A stretch of DNA of 64,000 nt from Nostoc sp. NMS8 (GTDB lineage: Bacteria; Cyanobacteriota; Cyanobacteriia; Cyanobacteriales; Nostocaceae): contig NZ_JABXKK010000048.1 of the NCBI RefSeq assembly GCF_017115045.1, positions 62,001 to 126,000 of the forward strand. The letters are read 5' to 3'. The notes under the pieces were generated by a model. The model saw nothing but the letters and a program-made list of their open reading frames with translations, ran no database searches and had not been told where the DNA came from. A program made the position numbers and the translations under genes. Numbering within the stretch: the stretch's first letter is position 1; every line of letters starts with the position of its first letter. Of the stretch, positions 17,268 to 25,675 are shown in pieces.

Positions 17268-19157
17268 ATGAGTATTACATCTGATTCCAATAGTAACCCA
17301 ACATCGACCCAATCCTTTCTGCCCATAGAAGATTATGGGGTGATAGGGAATTGCCATACCGCAGCTCTGGTCAGTAGTTGTGGTTCGATTGATTGGCTTT
17401 GTTTGCCTCGGTTTGATTCGCCATCTTTGTTTGCTCGAATTTTGGATCTAGAATGTGGCGGGAGATGGAGTATTCAGCCAACTACTGCTTGGTCAAGTAG
17501 TCATCAGTATCTAAACGAAACTAATGTACTAGAAACAATTTTTAGGTGTGAGTCAGGCCGAATTTCGCTGCTGGATTTTATGGATATTAGCAATAATGAG
17601 CAGCAACAAAGCCGAATAGCACCTGGTAAGCTAATCCGAATTGTCGAGGTTAGTGAAGGAACAGTTGAAATTATTAGTACTTGCTCTCCTCGCCCTGACT
17701 ATGGGCGCACAATTCCCAAGTTAGTCAAATCTGGCAACGAAGTCAGGTTTAATTCATTCACCATTACTGGGCCTGTTGAATGGCATCTGGACACAACAAG
17801 CAATACATTTATGTGTCACATAATCCTCCATGCTGGAGAAAGAGCGGTGTTCACGCTTTTGACTGAGGAGGACGCACAACTGCCAAATCTAGATCCAATA
17901 GATGCCCTGGCATCAACTTGCGCTGAATGGCGGCGTTGGGCGAATAAGTGTACTTATCAAGGAGCGTATCGAGAGGCGGTTGTTCGCAGTGCGCTGACCT
18001 TACAGTTAATGACTTATGCCCCTTCAGGAGCAATTGTAGCTGCACCGACAACTTCGTTGCCAGAAGAAATTGGTGGGGAGCGGAACTGGGATTATCGCTT
18101 CACCTGGATTCGGGACTCATCATTTACTCTTCATGCATTACTATTAGCAGGTTATCTTGATGATGAGTGTCAGTTCTTCAATTGGATCGCCCAGACTGTG
18201 AAGATAGAAGGAACTGGAATCAAAATCCTTTACCCGATTACATCAAGTGGACAGGTTGTTGAGCAAACCTTAGATCACTTGCGGGGATATCGAGACTCGC
18301 AGCCAGTTCGGATCGGCAATGGTGCAGCAGGACAAGTTCAACTTGATGTCTATGGTGAGGTGGTTAGTGCTTTACATTTTGCCTGGAAGGTTGGAAAGTA
18401 CGATCCAACTGCAATTTGGGAACACATCTGCCCACTAGTAGATTGGGCTGCTGAACACTGGCACGAACCAGATAGCGGCATCTGGGAAGTACGTGGGGGT
18501 TTGCGACATTTTGTTTACGGGAAAGTGATGCTGTGGGTGGCATTAGATTGTGGCATCGAAATGGCTGAGGCGCTTGAGCTAACTGGTGATACTACCCGTT
18601 GGCGACAGGAGCGGCAACTAATCCGCAATGAAGTGTTTGAAAAAGGGTGGAGCGAAAAACTTGGTGCCTTCAAGCAATCCTACGAGGATGAAACTCTTGA
18701 TGCCTCTAATTTACTAATGTCTAGTGTTGGCTTCATTGATGGAACTGACCCGCGTATGGTGTCAACAATTGATGCGACTATCGAACATTTAGTTGAGAAT
18801 GGACTGTGTTACCGTTATCGAGATGCACCAGAAGGCGTGAGTGGTAAAGAGGCATCCTTTGTTCTTTGCACCTTCTGGCTGATCAACGCGCTTATCTTGG
18901 CTCAAAGGGCTACAGAGGCTAGTGTTTGGTTCGAGCAAATGCTGGCACGAAGCAGTTCGTTGGGACTATTTGCAGAAGAAATTGACTTTGAGACAGGAGC
19001 GCATCTTGGTAACTTTCCCCAAGCCTTTTCGCATATTGGCGTGATTAACGTTGCCGTTTCTTTAGCACATACAGGTAATATCGGAATAGTTGAGCGGGTG
19101 CATAGTGATGCAGCAAATGCTGCATCAAGAGGTGGCGGTAGTATTCATGTCGATTAG
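17268..19157 (+). CDS. Glycoside hydrolase family 15 (glucoamylase/trehalase-like)
   Basis: 629 residues with the two-part plan of bacterial GH15 enzymes. The N-terminal beta domain starts IEDYGVIGNCHTAALVSSCG, SIDWLCLPRFDSPSLFA (residues 15-55). The (alpha/alpha)6 catalytic domain follows, with ERNWDYRFTWIRDSSFTLHA (about 270-290) and a second acidic segment, GKEASFVLCTFWLINAL (about 525-540). The family removes glucose from the non-reducing ends of alpha-glucans or cleaves trehalose. Which of the two applies cannot be read. No signal peptide is seen, so the substrate is probably internal glycogen-derived glucan or trehalose. It ends 4 bases before a convergent gene. Confidence 0.88.
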   Translation: MSITSDSNSNPTSTQSFLPIEDYGVIGNCHTAALVSSCGSIDWLCLPRFDSPSLFARILDLECGGRWSIQPTTAWSSSHQYLNETNVLETIFRCESGRISLLDFMDISNNEQQQSRIAPGKLIRIVEVSEGTVEIISTCSPRPDYGRTIPKLVKSGNEVRFNSFTITGPVEWHLDTTSNTFMCHIILHAGERAVFTLLTEEDAQLPNLDPIDALASTCAEWRRWANKCTYQGAYREAVVRSALTLQLMTYAPSGAIVAAPTTSLPEEIGGERNWDYRFTWIRDSSFTLHALLLAGYLDDECQFFNWIAQTVKIEGTGIKILYPITSSGQVVEQTLDHLRGYRDSQPVRIGNGAAGQVQLDVYGEVVSALHFAWKVGKYDPTAIWEHICPLVDWAAEHWHEPDSGIWEVRGGLRHFVYGKVMLWVALDCGIEMAEALELTGDTTRWRQERQLIRNEVFEKGWSEKLGAFKQSYEDETLDASNLLMSSVGFIDGTDPRMVSTIDATIEHLVENGLCYRYRDAPEGVSGKEASFVLCTFWLINALILAQRATEASVWFEQMLARSSSLGLFAEEIDFETGAHLGNFPQAFSHIGVINVAVSLAHTGNIGIVERVHSDAANAASRGGGSIHVD

Positions 19158-19161
19158 CTAT

Positions 19162-19629
19162 TTACTTTTGCTCATAAACTCCAACCAGCCGCGCCTGTTC
19201 AATTACATGGTCAGCGATCGCATTAAGTAGTTGCTCGCGGTTCATATTTGGCTTTAGTCTAAGCTCTGCATCTAGAGCATACAACCAAAAATAGTAATGG
19301 TGAAGTCCATGCCCCGGTGGTGGAGCAGGCCCAGTATATCCTGGCTGATTGGTACTATTCACACCTTCAGTAAATTTACTACCACCTCCTGACGAAATCT
19401 GGTTAATTGTTGGCCCAATGCCATAGATTAACCAGTGAGTAAACCCTTGTGGCAGGGGTGCATCCGGGTCGTGGCAGATGAGTGCTAATTGCTGGGTTCC
19501 GGCTGGCAATCCACTCCATCCTAAAGGAGGTGAGATGTTTTCACCGTCACTGGTATACTGTTTCGGGATATGTTCTAAAGAAGTAAATGCAGGGCTATGA
19601 ATCTGTAAATCTTTGATATTCAATGCCAT
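19162..19629 (-). CDS. YbhB/YbcL-type PEBP (Raf kinase inhibitor-like) protein
   Basis: 155 residues from ATG 19629, which has AAGGAAA about 7 bases upstream; the open frame extends to 19800 but that part overlaps the neighbouring gene. Family motifs: SPPLGWSGLPAGTQQLALIC, then HDPDAP, GFTHWLIYGI, and GPAPPPGHGLHHYYFWLYAL. These line the anion-binding pocket of PEBP proteins. The cellular role of bacterial members is poorly known. It follows the dopachrome-tautomerase-related gene on the same strand, 40 bases downstream, so the two are probably co-transcribed. Confidence 0.9.
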   Translation of the reverse strand: MALNIKDLQIHSPAFTSLEHIPKQYTSDGENISPPLGWSGLPAGTQQLALICHDPDAPLPQGFTHWLIYGIGPTINQISSGGGSKFTEGVNSTNQPGYTGPAPPPGHGLHHYYFWLYALDAELRLKPNMNREQLLNAIADHVIEQARLVGVYEQK

Positions 19630-19669
19630 TGCGTATTTCCTTTTGCAACAATCAGCTGCATCGAATAAT

Positions 19670-20782
19670 TTATCGCAGCAGGACAGGTTGAGCATTAATG
19701 CGAATGCGGAAGAGGCTATAAGGCAACTGACGTAAATCGCGTCCCTTTTCGTAGTTTGCTTGACGGTGCAACTGGTTAGCTGTGACGTAAAGATAACCAT
19801 CTGTTGCTACTGAAAGGGTATCAGGCCAAAGGAGGCGAGGATCGTGTACTAGCGTTTCCCATGTTCCATCAAGATGACGACGCAGAATTGCATTGTGTTC
19901 ATAGTTCGTTGCATAAATACATCCGGCTGCATCTGATTCGAGTCCATCTGCACCACCGCCTTTATCTCCCTCATCAATTACCGTTGCAGCAACAGCACGA
20001 TCATCGCTCGCTCGATCCACAAGAGCATCAACCGCAACACTGTAGAGACGACGACTAGCAAGCGGACAGTAATACAAACGTGACCCATCTGCACTAATCG
20101 CAATTCCATCAGCCCCCATTTTGACAGGTTTGGTTGACCCATCTGGCTGACGTTCCATGAATGGGCGACCCTCAACCACAGGCAGAAAGCTCGATAGTTC
20201 TTCAGCTTTTGTGGAAGGATGATCGTGCAGTCGGCGCCAGCTTTCGCCTGATGCCAAATCGACGACAATAATCCCGTTCGCGCCTTGCTCCGATGAATCA
20301 GTAATGAATGCTATACCCTCAGCACCGCGCCGTAAGTCAAATCGGACATCATTAAGGTAAGTCGTCGGCAATGCTACATCTTGGGGAAAGAGAATCGTTT
20401 TGATGACTTGATTGCTTGTTAAATCAACGCAAACCAGCTTGGGCCCACCGTACTGTGTCGGTTGGAACATTGGGCTACCAGTATCGAGAATCCACAGGCG
20501 ATCGCGCGGATCAACCACAATACTTTGCACAGATACAAGGGTTTGTGCAAGATTATCTGAGTTTGTGCGATTAATTGCCTCATTGGGATAAGCCACCGGA
20601 CGACCATCTCGGATTTCTGCCACGGTGAATGCAACTTCATCACCCCACTTCGGAAAATTGACAAAGATCCGTCCAGTATGAGATACCGTTACACCTGTAG
20701 GCATAGCACCATCAAAGTGGACAACAGGTTCCAGTGTGCCTAATGTTTCATCTGTCGGTAACTTCTGCAATTGGCTGACCAT
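19670..20782 (-). CDS. L-dopachrome tautomerase-related (major royal jelly protein family)
   Basis: 370 residues of beta-propeller sequence. Features seen: HTGRIFVNFPKWGDE, SVQSIVVDPRDRLWILDTGS, KLVCVDLTSNQVIKTILFP, YLNDVRFDL, FITDSSEQGANGIIVVDL, GADGIAISADGSRLYYCPL and YVTANQLHRQANY. This is the pattern of the major royal jelly/yellow family, related to SMP-30-type propellers. The reaction of bacterial members is not established; lactonase or tautomerase activity is possible. No signal peptide is visible. It is probably the first gene of a two-gene unit with the PEBP gene. A decayed SDR gene lies just upstream on the same strand. Confidence 0.85.
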   Translation of the reverse strand: MVSQLQKLPTDETLGTLEPVVHFDGAMPTGVTVSHTGRIFVNFPKWGDEVAFTVAEIRDGRPVAYPNEAINRTNSDNLAQTLVSVQSIVVDPRDRLWILDTGSPMFQPTQYGGPKLVCVDLTSNQVIKTILFPQDVALPTTYLNDVRFDLRRGAEGIAFITDSSEQGANGIIVVDLASGESWRRLHDHPSTKAEELSSFLPVVEGRPFMERQPDGSTKPVKMGADGIAISADGSRLYYCPLASRRLYSVAVDALVDRASDDRAVAATVIDEGDKGGGADGLESDAAGCIYATNYEHNAILRRHLDGTWETLVHDPRLLWPDTLSVATDGYLYVTANQLHRQANYEKGRDLRQLPYSLFRIRINAQPVLLR

Positions 20783-20803
20783 AGGATTTTTCCCTGATTA
20801 CGA

Positions 20804-20930
20804 TTAATTTTTAGCCGCTCTTGGCTCAATGAGTTTGCCACCGACCCCAACTCCGGCATTAATGGCGATCGCTTCCACTGGTCTTCCAATGGCTTACAAG
20901 CTTTCGACTTTTACCATCCTACGGAAGCAG
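20804..20930 (-). pseudogene. Short-chain dehydrogenase/reductase fragment
   Basis: Minus-strand reading gives VKVESL, a TAA, then AIGRPVEAIAINAGVGVGGK and LIEPRAAKN before a stop at 20804. INAGVGVGG with the preceding RPVEAIA is the NAG region of classical SDR enzymes, just before the helix leading to the catalytic Ser-Tyr-Lys. Both the Rossmann glycine motif and the catalytic residues are absent. One internal nonsense codon is present. It is an SDR relic. Confidence 0.5.
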
Positions 20931-21303
20931 TTGTGCGATCGCGTCTTCCTAGTGAAAGATAACAACTGTATATTTAAGAGTCATTAATAGAATATTTATC
21001 TACCTCTCAAGCTCAGAGTTTATTCCTTCAATGGCTTTTAACCTGAACTTCTTCGTTTGACAAAAGTCGTATGCAATGCATAGTAAGGGGTTTAAAGATT
21101 TTCGCTTTGGGTTTACTGGGTACAAATCAGGGAAACACCAAGCAAATCTAAAGCCTTTTGTTGCATCTTCGTGGGTTCAGTAATCTTGTCAAAAACTATC
21201 TCATTAGCTCCTTTAAGAATCGATCTAGTTTCTAACAATATTAGGTTAACTTTATACACAACCTCTAAGGTTGTGTATAAAGTTCTTTTGTATACACCCA
21301 ACC
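20931..21303. other. Intergenic stretch with possible transposase tail
   Basis: The minus strand at about 21113-21250 encodes ETRSILKGANEIVF and DKITEPTKMQQKALDLLGVS before a stop. The end T-E-P-T-x-x-Q-x-K-A-L-x-L-L resembles the C-terminus of some cyanobacterial insertion-sequence transposases. Its upstream edge coincides with the long hairpin at 21248-21284. The assignment is weak. Nothing else is seen. Confidence 0.3.
21248..21284. repeat. Perfect 17-base inverted repeat with 3-base loop
   Basis: AACTTTATACACAACCT is followed by CTA and then its exact complement. The stem is AT-rich and there is no U-run, so it is not a typical terminator. It may be an element end or a protein-binding palindrome. 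Confidence 0.7.
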
Positions 21304-21518
21304 CTTGGAGATCCCCCTAAATCCACGCCACATGCTCCACTTGGGGAGACCCCAGACGCTCTCTACGAGACGCTAAAAGCGAACGCAGACTCGCTTGCCG
21401 CCGGCGCTATCGCCCTTGGCGTCTCCCCTTGGGAGAAGACCGCAGTGGCTCCCCTTAAAAAGGGGGACTTTGATTCCGGTTCCCCCCTTAAAAAGGGGGG
21501 TTAGGGGGGATCTCCAAG
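21304..21518. mobile_element. Inverted-repeat element bounded by CTTGGAGATCCCCC
   Basis: The left end CTTGGAGATCCCCCTAA (21304-21320) is repeated inverted at 21501-21518. Inside are further small palindromes: two CCCTTAAAAAGGGGG units, and GAGACGCTAAAAGCGAACGC, which recurs near 41383. No protein is encoded. It is a miniature, non-autonomous repeat; the GATCCCCC ends recur inside the element at 26744-26820. Confidence 0.6.
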
Positions 21519-21849
21519 TGCCTAAAATCACAGCTAACTACTTTTCAAACAACCTCTTAAAGAGTAGTACAATAACAACAGCTATTTAATCTTAGATAAA
21601 GTTTAGATTGCCACAGCACTAGAGTCACTAAATATACTACATTTTCCTAATACATAAAATAAAAAGCTAAAAATAACACTTAAACCAATCATCTTTAACT
21701 GAGAACAATGCAATGATAGATATTAGTGGAAGATGCTTTGAATAAATCATTAGCATTAAAAAAACTCAAATAGTTTCTAAGTAGTTCCGAAACTGCATGT
21801 TGCAATAATGTCAAGTTGAAGAATTATTATTTGATGTGTGTAAGCTCCT
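21519..21849. other. AT-rich leader of the NACHT gene
   Basis: About 330 bases without coding potential. The likely promoter region of the NACHT gene; no Shine-Dalgarno sequence stands out before ATG 21850. Confidence 0.35.
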
Positions 21850-24141
21850 ATGGTCAAGCGATCGCTCCAGGGATCAGTCACCGGGATTGAACAAGCCAAA
21901 AAAGCATTCGCTCATAAAGGGTGGACACAAGACAATTTGGCTTTTGAAGTCAACTTAAAGACTCGCCAACCAATTTGGCGGTTTTTTACTGGGCGTTCAG
22001 TTGACCGTCATATCTTTATAGAAATTTGTTCTGTGCTATCGTTGAATTGGCGCGAGATTGCGGCTAATCCTCCAGAAGAATTCCCTGAATCAAAAGAACT
22101 TGGTGCTGCTGAATTTTTGGATATTGATGCTCTAGTACAACAAGTGCGATCGCAACGCTTTGACAAAATTCAAGACCAGTGCGGCACTTTGCAGCTATTA
22201 GATGTTAGTCGCCCCGTTAGAATCGACGACATTTATATAGATGTCAACATTTTGGAGGAGATTGCAAGCCTTCAGTGGTTAGAGTTTGCTGATTTGCAAA
22301 AGTTTACATCAAAAGAATTCGATCGCTTTGGTTTAGGTGAAGTATCCCAAACACAAAAGGCGGGGATCGCGGCAGTTCAAACTTACTCAAAGCTGCGGGT
22401 ATTGGGTAAACCGGGAGCAGGTAAAACCACTTTTTTACAACATCTGGCGATTCAATGCAACCGAGGGAGATTTGCTGCAAATCGGGTTCCTATTTTTGTC
22501 ACCTTAAGAGATTTTGCCGACGAAACGAGAGTTGCAGGAGAGTTCAATTTACTCAACTATATTTACAAGGAATTCCTTACCTGTGGAATTTCAGATCCAT
22601 CTGTGCTTGAAACTTTGTTGTTGTCAGGCAGTATGTTGGTGTTGCTAGATGGATTAGATGAAGTGCTTCATCAAGAAAAAAGGGGTGTTGCCAATGAGAT
22701 TCGCAGATTCTCTGAAAAGTATCAAAAGAATATATTTGTCGTCACCTGCCGCACGGCGGCTAAAGCTTTCAATCTTAGACGCTTTACAGATGTTGAAATT
22801 GCCCCATTTAGTCAAGACCAAATTGTTGCTTTTGCTCAGAAGTGGTTTACAGCACTTACAAAAACGAACATCCAGAATAAAGAAGAACAGGCAATTGAGT
22901 TTATTAAGAAACTAGATTTACCCGAAAACTTACAATTTCGTAGACTTGCCGTCTCCCCCTTGTTTTTACATCTCGCCTGCTGGGTTTTTCATCATCAGAA
23001 CAAATTCCCAAACCAAAAAATTGCGTTTTATAAGCAATGTTTAGACCTCCTCCTGGGCAAATGGGATGAAACTAAAGCAATTGAACGGGATGAAGTGTAC
23101 GAAGGTTTCTCATTATCACAAAATCTGAAGTTGCTGAGTCAGGTTGCTAGCGCGACATTTGACCAGGGTAATTACTTTTTTGAACAACGCATTGTTGAAC
23201 AATACATTAGCGATTATATCTCTGATTTACCGAATGCTTCGACGGAACCAGAGGAATTGCAATTAGATAGTGAAGAGGTACTTCAGGCGATAGAGTTACA
23301 ACATGGATTACTAGCAGAACGAGTGCAAGGAATTTTCTCCTTCTCTTATTTGACGTTTCAAGAATACCTGACTGCTCGAAAAATCGTTGCCAGTTATAAT
23401 TTACAAGCATTAGAAAGACCCTTAGAATGTCTGGTGAGTCATATTACTGAACCCAGGTGGCGCGAAATCTTTTTGTTAACGGTTGCCATGCTGCCGAGTG
23501 CAGATTTCTTAGTACTGTTGATGAAGCAAGAAGTTGACGCGCTAGTGGCTGAAGATACATATTTACAAAAATTTTTAACTTGGGCAAGTCACAAGTCCCT
23601 TGCTGCTCCCCCCCAGCCTATTGCAATTCGCGCGTTTTACCTTACTCTGGCTCGAACTCCTCACCTGATATCGCACTTTGCTCTTGTCTGCATCCTCGAT
23701 CGGGATATTTTTTTGGATGCAGCATTAGATAACCTAGTGATGGAATGCACTATTGCCGATGCCTATGCCTGCGACGATGCTTTGAGTTATGCTTTAGCGA
23801 TCGCTCAAGATGCTGGCTTACATCAAGCTTTACAACAACTTAAAGACCTACTGCCCGATCCAGAACAAAGTAGAGAAAGGTTTCAGACATGGTGGCAAAC
23901 AAGTTATCCTGCTTGGATAGACCAGTTAAAAACTGCGATCGCCAAGCATCGAAACATTGAGCATCACTGGCACTTCAGCCCACAGCAACAGCAAGTATTG
24001 CAACAATATTACGATGCCAATCAGTTGCTTCTCGATTGCCTAAATAGCAACTGTGAGGTAACAGACGTTGTGCGGCAGGAGATTGAAGTCGGTTTATTGC
24101 CGATAGAAGAACTCTCTAAGCGAGAATGGCAAGGATTGTGA
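21850..24141 (+). CDS. NACHT-domain STAND NTPase with N-terminal HTH-like domain
   Basis: 763 residues. Residues about 9-66 form a helix-turn-helix-like N-terminus with GWTQDNLAFEVNLKTRQPI and FFTGRSVDRHIFIEIC, a module repeatedly found in front of cyanobacterial NACHT proteins. The NTPase has Walker A GKPGAGKTTFLQHL (about 185-198) and Walker B MLVLLDGLDEVL (about 258-269), with the D-G-x-D-E form typical of NACHT. After it come a helical region (FLHLACWVFHHQNKFP; FSYLTFQEYLTARKIV) and a helical C-terminus with no WD40, TPR or LRR repeats. Bacterial NACHT proteins include antiphage defence proteins; others are regulatory. It is monocistronic, and no effector or sensor partner is adjacent. 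Confidence 0.85.
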   Translation: MVKRSLQGSVTGIEQAKKAFAHKGWTQDNLAFEVNLKTRQPIWRFFTGRSVDRHIFIEICSVLSLNWREIAANPPEEFPESKELGAAEFLDIDALVQQVRSQRFDKIQDQCGTLQLLDVSRPVRIDDIYIDVNILEEIASLQWLEFADLQKFTSKEFDRFGLGEVSQTQKAGIAAVQTYSKLRVLGKPGAGKTTFLQHLAIQCNRGRFAANRVPIFVTLRDFADETRVAGEFNLLNYIYKEFLTCGISDPSVLETLLLSGSMLVLLDGLDEVLHQEKRGVANEIRRFSEKYQKNIFVVTCRTAAKAFNLRRFTDVEIAPFSQDQIVAFAQKWFTALTKTNIQNKEEQAIEFIKKLDLPENLQFRRLAVSPLFLHLACWVFHHQNKFPNQKIAFYKQCLDLLLGKWDETKAIERDEVYEGFSLSQNLKLLSQVASATFDQGNYFFEQRIVEQYISDYISDLPNASTEPEELQLDSEEVLQAIELQHGLLAERVQGIFSFSYLTFQEYLTARKIVASYNLQALERPLECLVSHITEPRWREIFLLTVAMLPSADFLVLLMKQEVDALVAEDTYLQKFLTWASHKSLAAPPQPIAIRAFYLTLARTPHLISHFALVCILDRDIFLDAALDNLVMECTIADAYACDDALSYALAIAQDAGLHQALQQLKDLLPDPEQSRERFQTWWQTSYPAWIDQLKTAIAKHRNIEHHWHFSPQQQQVLQQYYDANQLLLDCLNSNCEVTDVVRQEIEVGLLPIEELSKREWQGL

Positions 24142-24247
24142 TCGGGCAGGGAGCAGGAGGAGGGAAAGTCGTTTTGAAAGAGTGAAATTGGATAATTTAT
24201 TTTTTGGAGTTCCCTAAAAAACTTTTATTCACCAAGAAAAGGTATCT

Positions 24248-25291
24248 ATGCTTAGACATGACATTATTGTTATTGGTACTTCCGCAGGCGGACTCAAAGC
24301 GCTGGGCGCAATCTTAGGCGCTCTGCCTGCTGAGATTGATGCTGTTTTCTTTATTGTTCAGCACCTCGCAGCAGAGAAGCCCAGCATTCTCCCCCAAATT
24401 CTTACAGATGTAGGCTCTCTCCCAGCATCTCACCCGGTAGATGGAGAGTCAATTCAAAGCCGGCGCATCTATGTCGCACCGCCCGATTATCACCTGTTGG
24501 TCAATCAAGGCTCGATACGTGTCGTGCGCGGGCCCCAAGAAAACCGCTTTCGCCCCGCGATCGATGCGTTATTTCGTTCAGCCGCCCGCGCTTATGGTAC
24601 AAGGGTGGTAGGTGTGGTACTCACTGGCTATCTTGATGATGGCACGGTGGGGTTGCAGGCAATCAAGAAACGGGGCGGAGTGGCGATCGTTCAAGACCCG
24701 AACGAAGCAGAATACCCCAGCATGGCCAAGAGCGCCTTGCGGTATGTGAATGTCGATTACTGCCTGCCGCTTGCAGAAATCCCAGACCTGCTAGTGGAGT
24801 TATCAAAGGAACCCGCCGCCCAGGAGGAGGCATATCCCGTGACCAAAGAAATCGAAATTGAATCCAAGATTGCTGAACAGCAGATGAATACCCAGGAGTT
24901 TTTAAAGAATGTAGAAGCGATCGGGACTAGAACGACTTACACCTGCCCTGAATGCAACGGCAGCATTTGGCAAATTGGCAAAAAACAACCGCTACGGTTT
25001 CGCTGTCACACGGGGCATTCCTTTACAGCTAATGTGTTCCTGGCAGAGCAAACTCATAATCTCGAAAATGCGCTGTGGTCGGCTGTGCGGGTAATGGAAG
25101 AAAAGGTTACATTCTCCCGTCAAATGGCAGAACAGATGAGAAGCTCCAATTTAACTAGTGCCGCAACAAAATTTGAGGATCATGCAATGAATTTGGATAA
25201 AGAGGTGTCCTTAGTTCGAGGCATAATTCTCAACGGCTTTGCTACGAAACGAACTATTGCAGCAATAGAGGAAGATCGCGCTGAGTGCTGA
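24248..25291 (+). CDS. Stand-alone CheB-type methylesterase with zinc-ribbon-like tail
   Basis: 347 residues. Residues 1-190 are a CheB methylesterase domain: the nucleophile serine in IGTSAGGLKAL (Ser12), the histidine in FIVQHLAA, and the aspartate in LTGYLDDGTVG (about 129). There is no receiver domain, so activity is not controlled by phosphorylation in cis. Residues about 230-265 hold CPECNGSIWQIG and FRCHTGHSF, a four-ligand Cys/His cluster seen in a subfamily of such proteins. A helical C-terminus follows. CheB removes methyl groups from chemoreceptor glutamates; no che genes are near, so the target is unknown. AAGG precedes the ATG. Confidence 0.85.
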   Translation: MLRHDIIVIGTSAGGLKALGAILGALPAEIDAVFFIVQHLAAEKPSILPQILTDVGSLPASHPVDGESIQSRRIYVAPPDYHLLVNQGSIRVVRGPQENRFRPAIDALFRSAARAYGTRVVGVVLTGYLDDGTVGLQAIKKRGGVAIVQDPNEAEYPSMAKSALRYVNVDYCLPLAEIPDLLVELSKEPAAQEEAYPVTKEIEIESKIAEQQMNTQEFLKNVEAIGTRTTYTCPECNGSIWQIGKKQPLRFRCHTGHSFTANVFLAEQTHNLENALWSAVRVMEEKVTFSRQMAEQMRSSNLTSAATKFEDHAMNLDKEVSLVRGIILNGFATKRTIAAIEEDRAEC

Positions 25292-25675
25292 GTGCTGTTA
25301 GCGGAAGCAGGCCGTTTAGCCCGTGCTGAGTAAAAACCCGTTTAATTCAAGGTTTTGAGCAACCAACACTTTCCTAACCTATTTAAGAAGTAAAAATTAA
25401 AAAGTAAAAAGATAATCCCCATAAATAAATTGAGGGGAAATGATTAAGTCCGTATTATTTCTTGCGCTATCGTTATAAATGTTTTTATTTCGTTCCATAA
25501 ATAAATTTAGGGGCTTCTCTTTCAGAGACGCTGCGCGAACAAACCATTTTTCTTTTTCTTTATGAATCCCTTTTTACTTTTTACTTTTGCCTTATTCGGT
25601 GACTACAGCTATAGTAAGTCTTTCCCCTCTGCCCCTTTGCTCCTTTGCCTCTTGTATCCAATGCTCAATGTTTTT
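25292..25675. other. Intergenic region with short repeats
   Basis: No gene. GAGTGCTGAGTGCTG just after the CheB stop and CCGTGCTGAGT at 25321-25331 form small repeated units. CCATAAATAAATT recurs at 25419 and 25496, followed in each case by a GGGG-containing segment. The remainder is T-rich on the plus strand. Confidence 0.45.
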
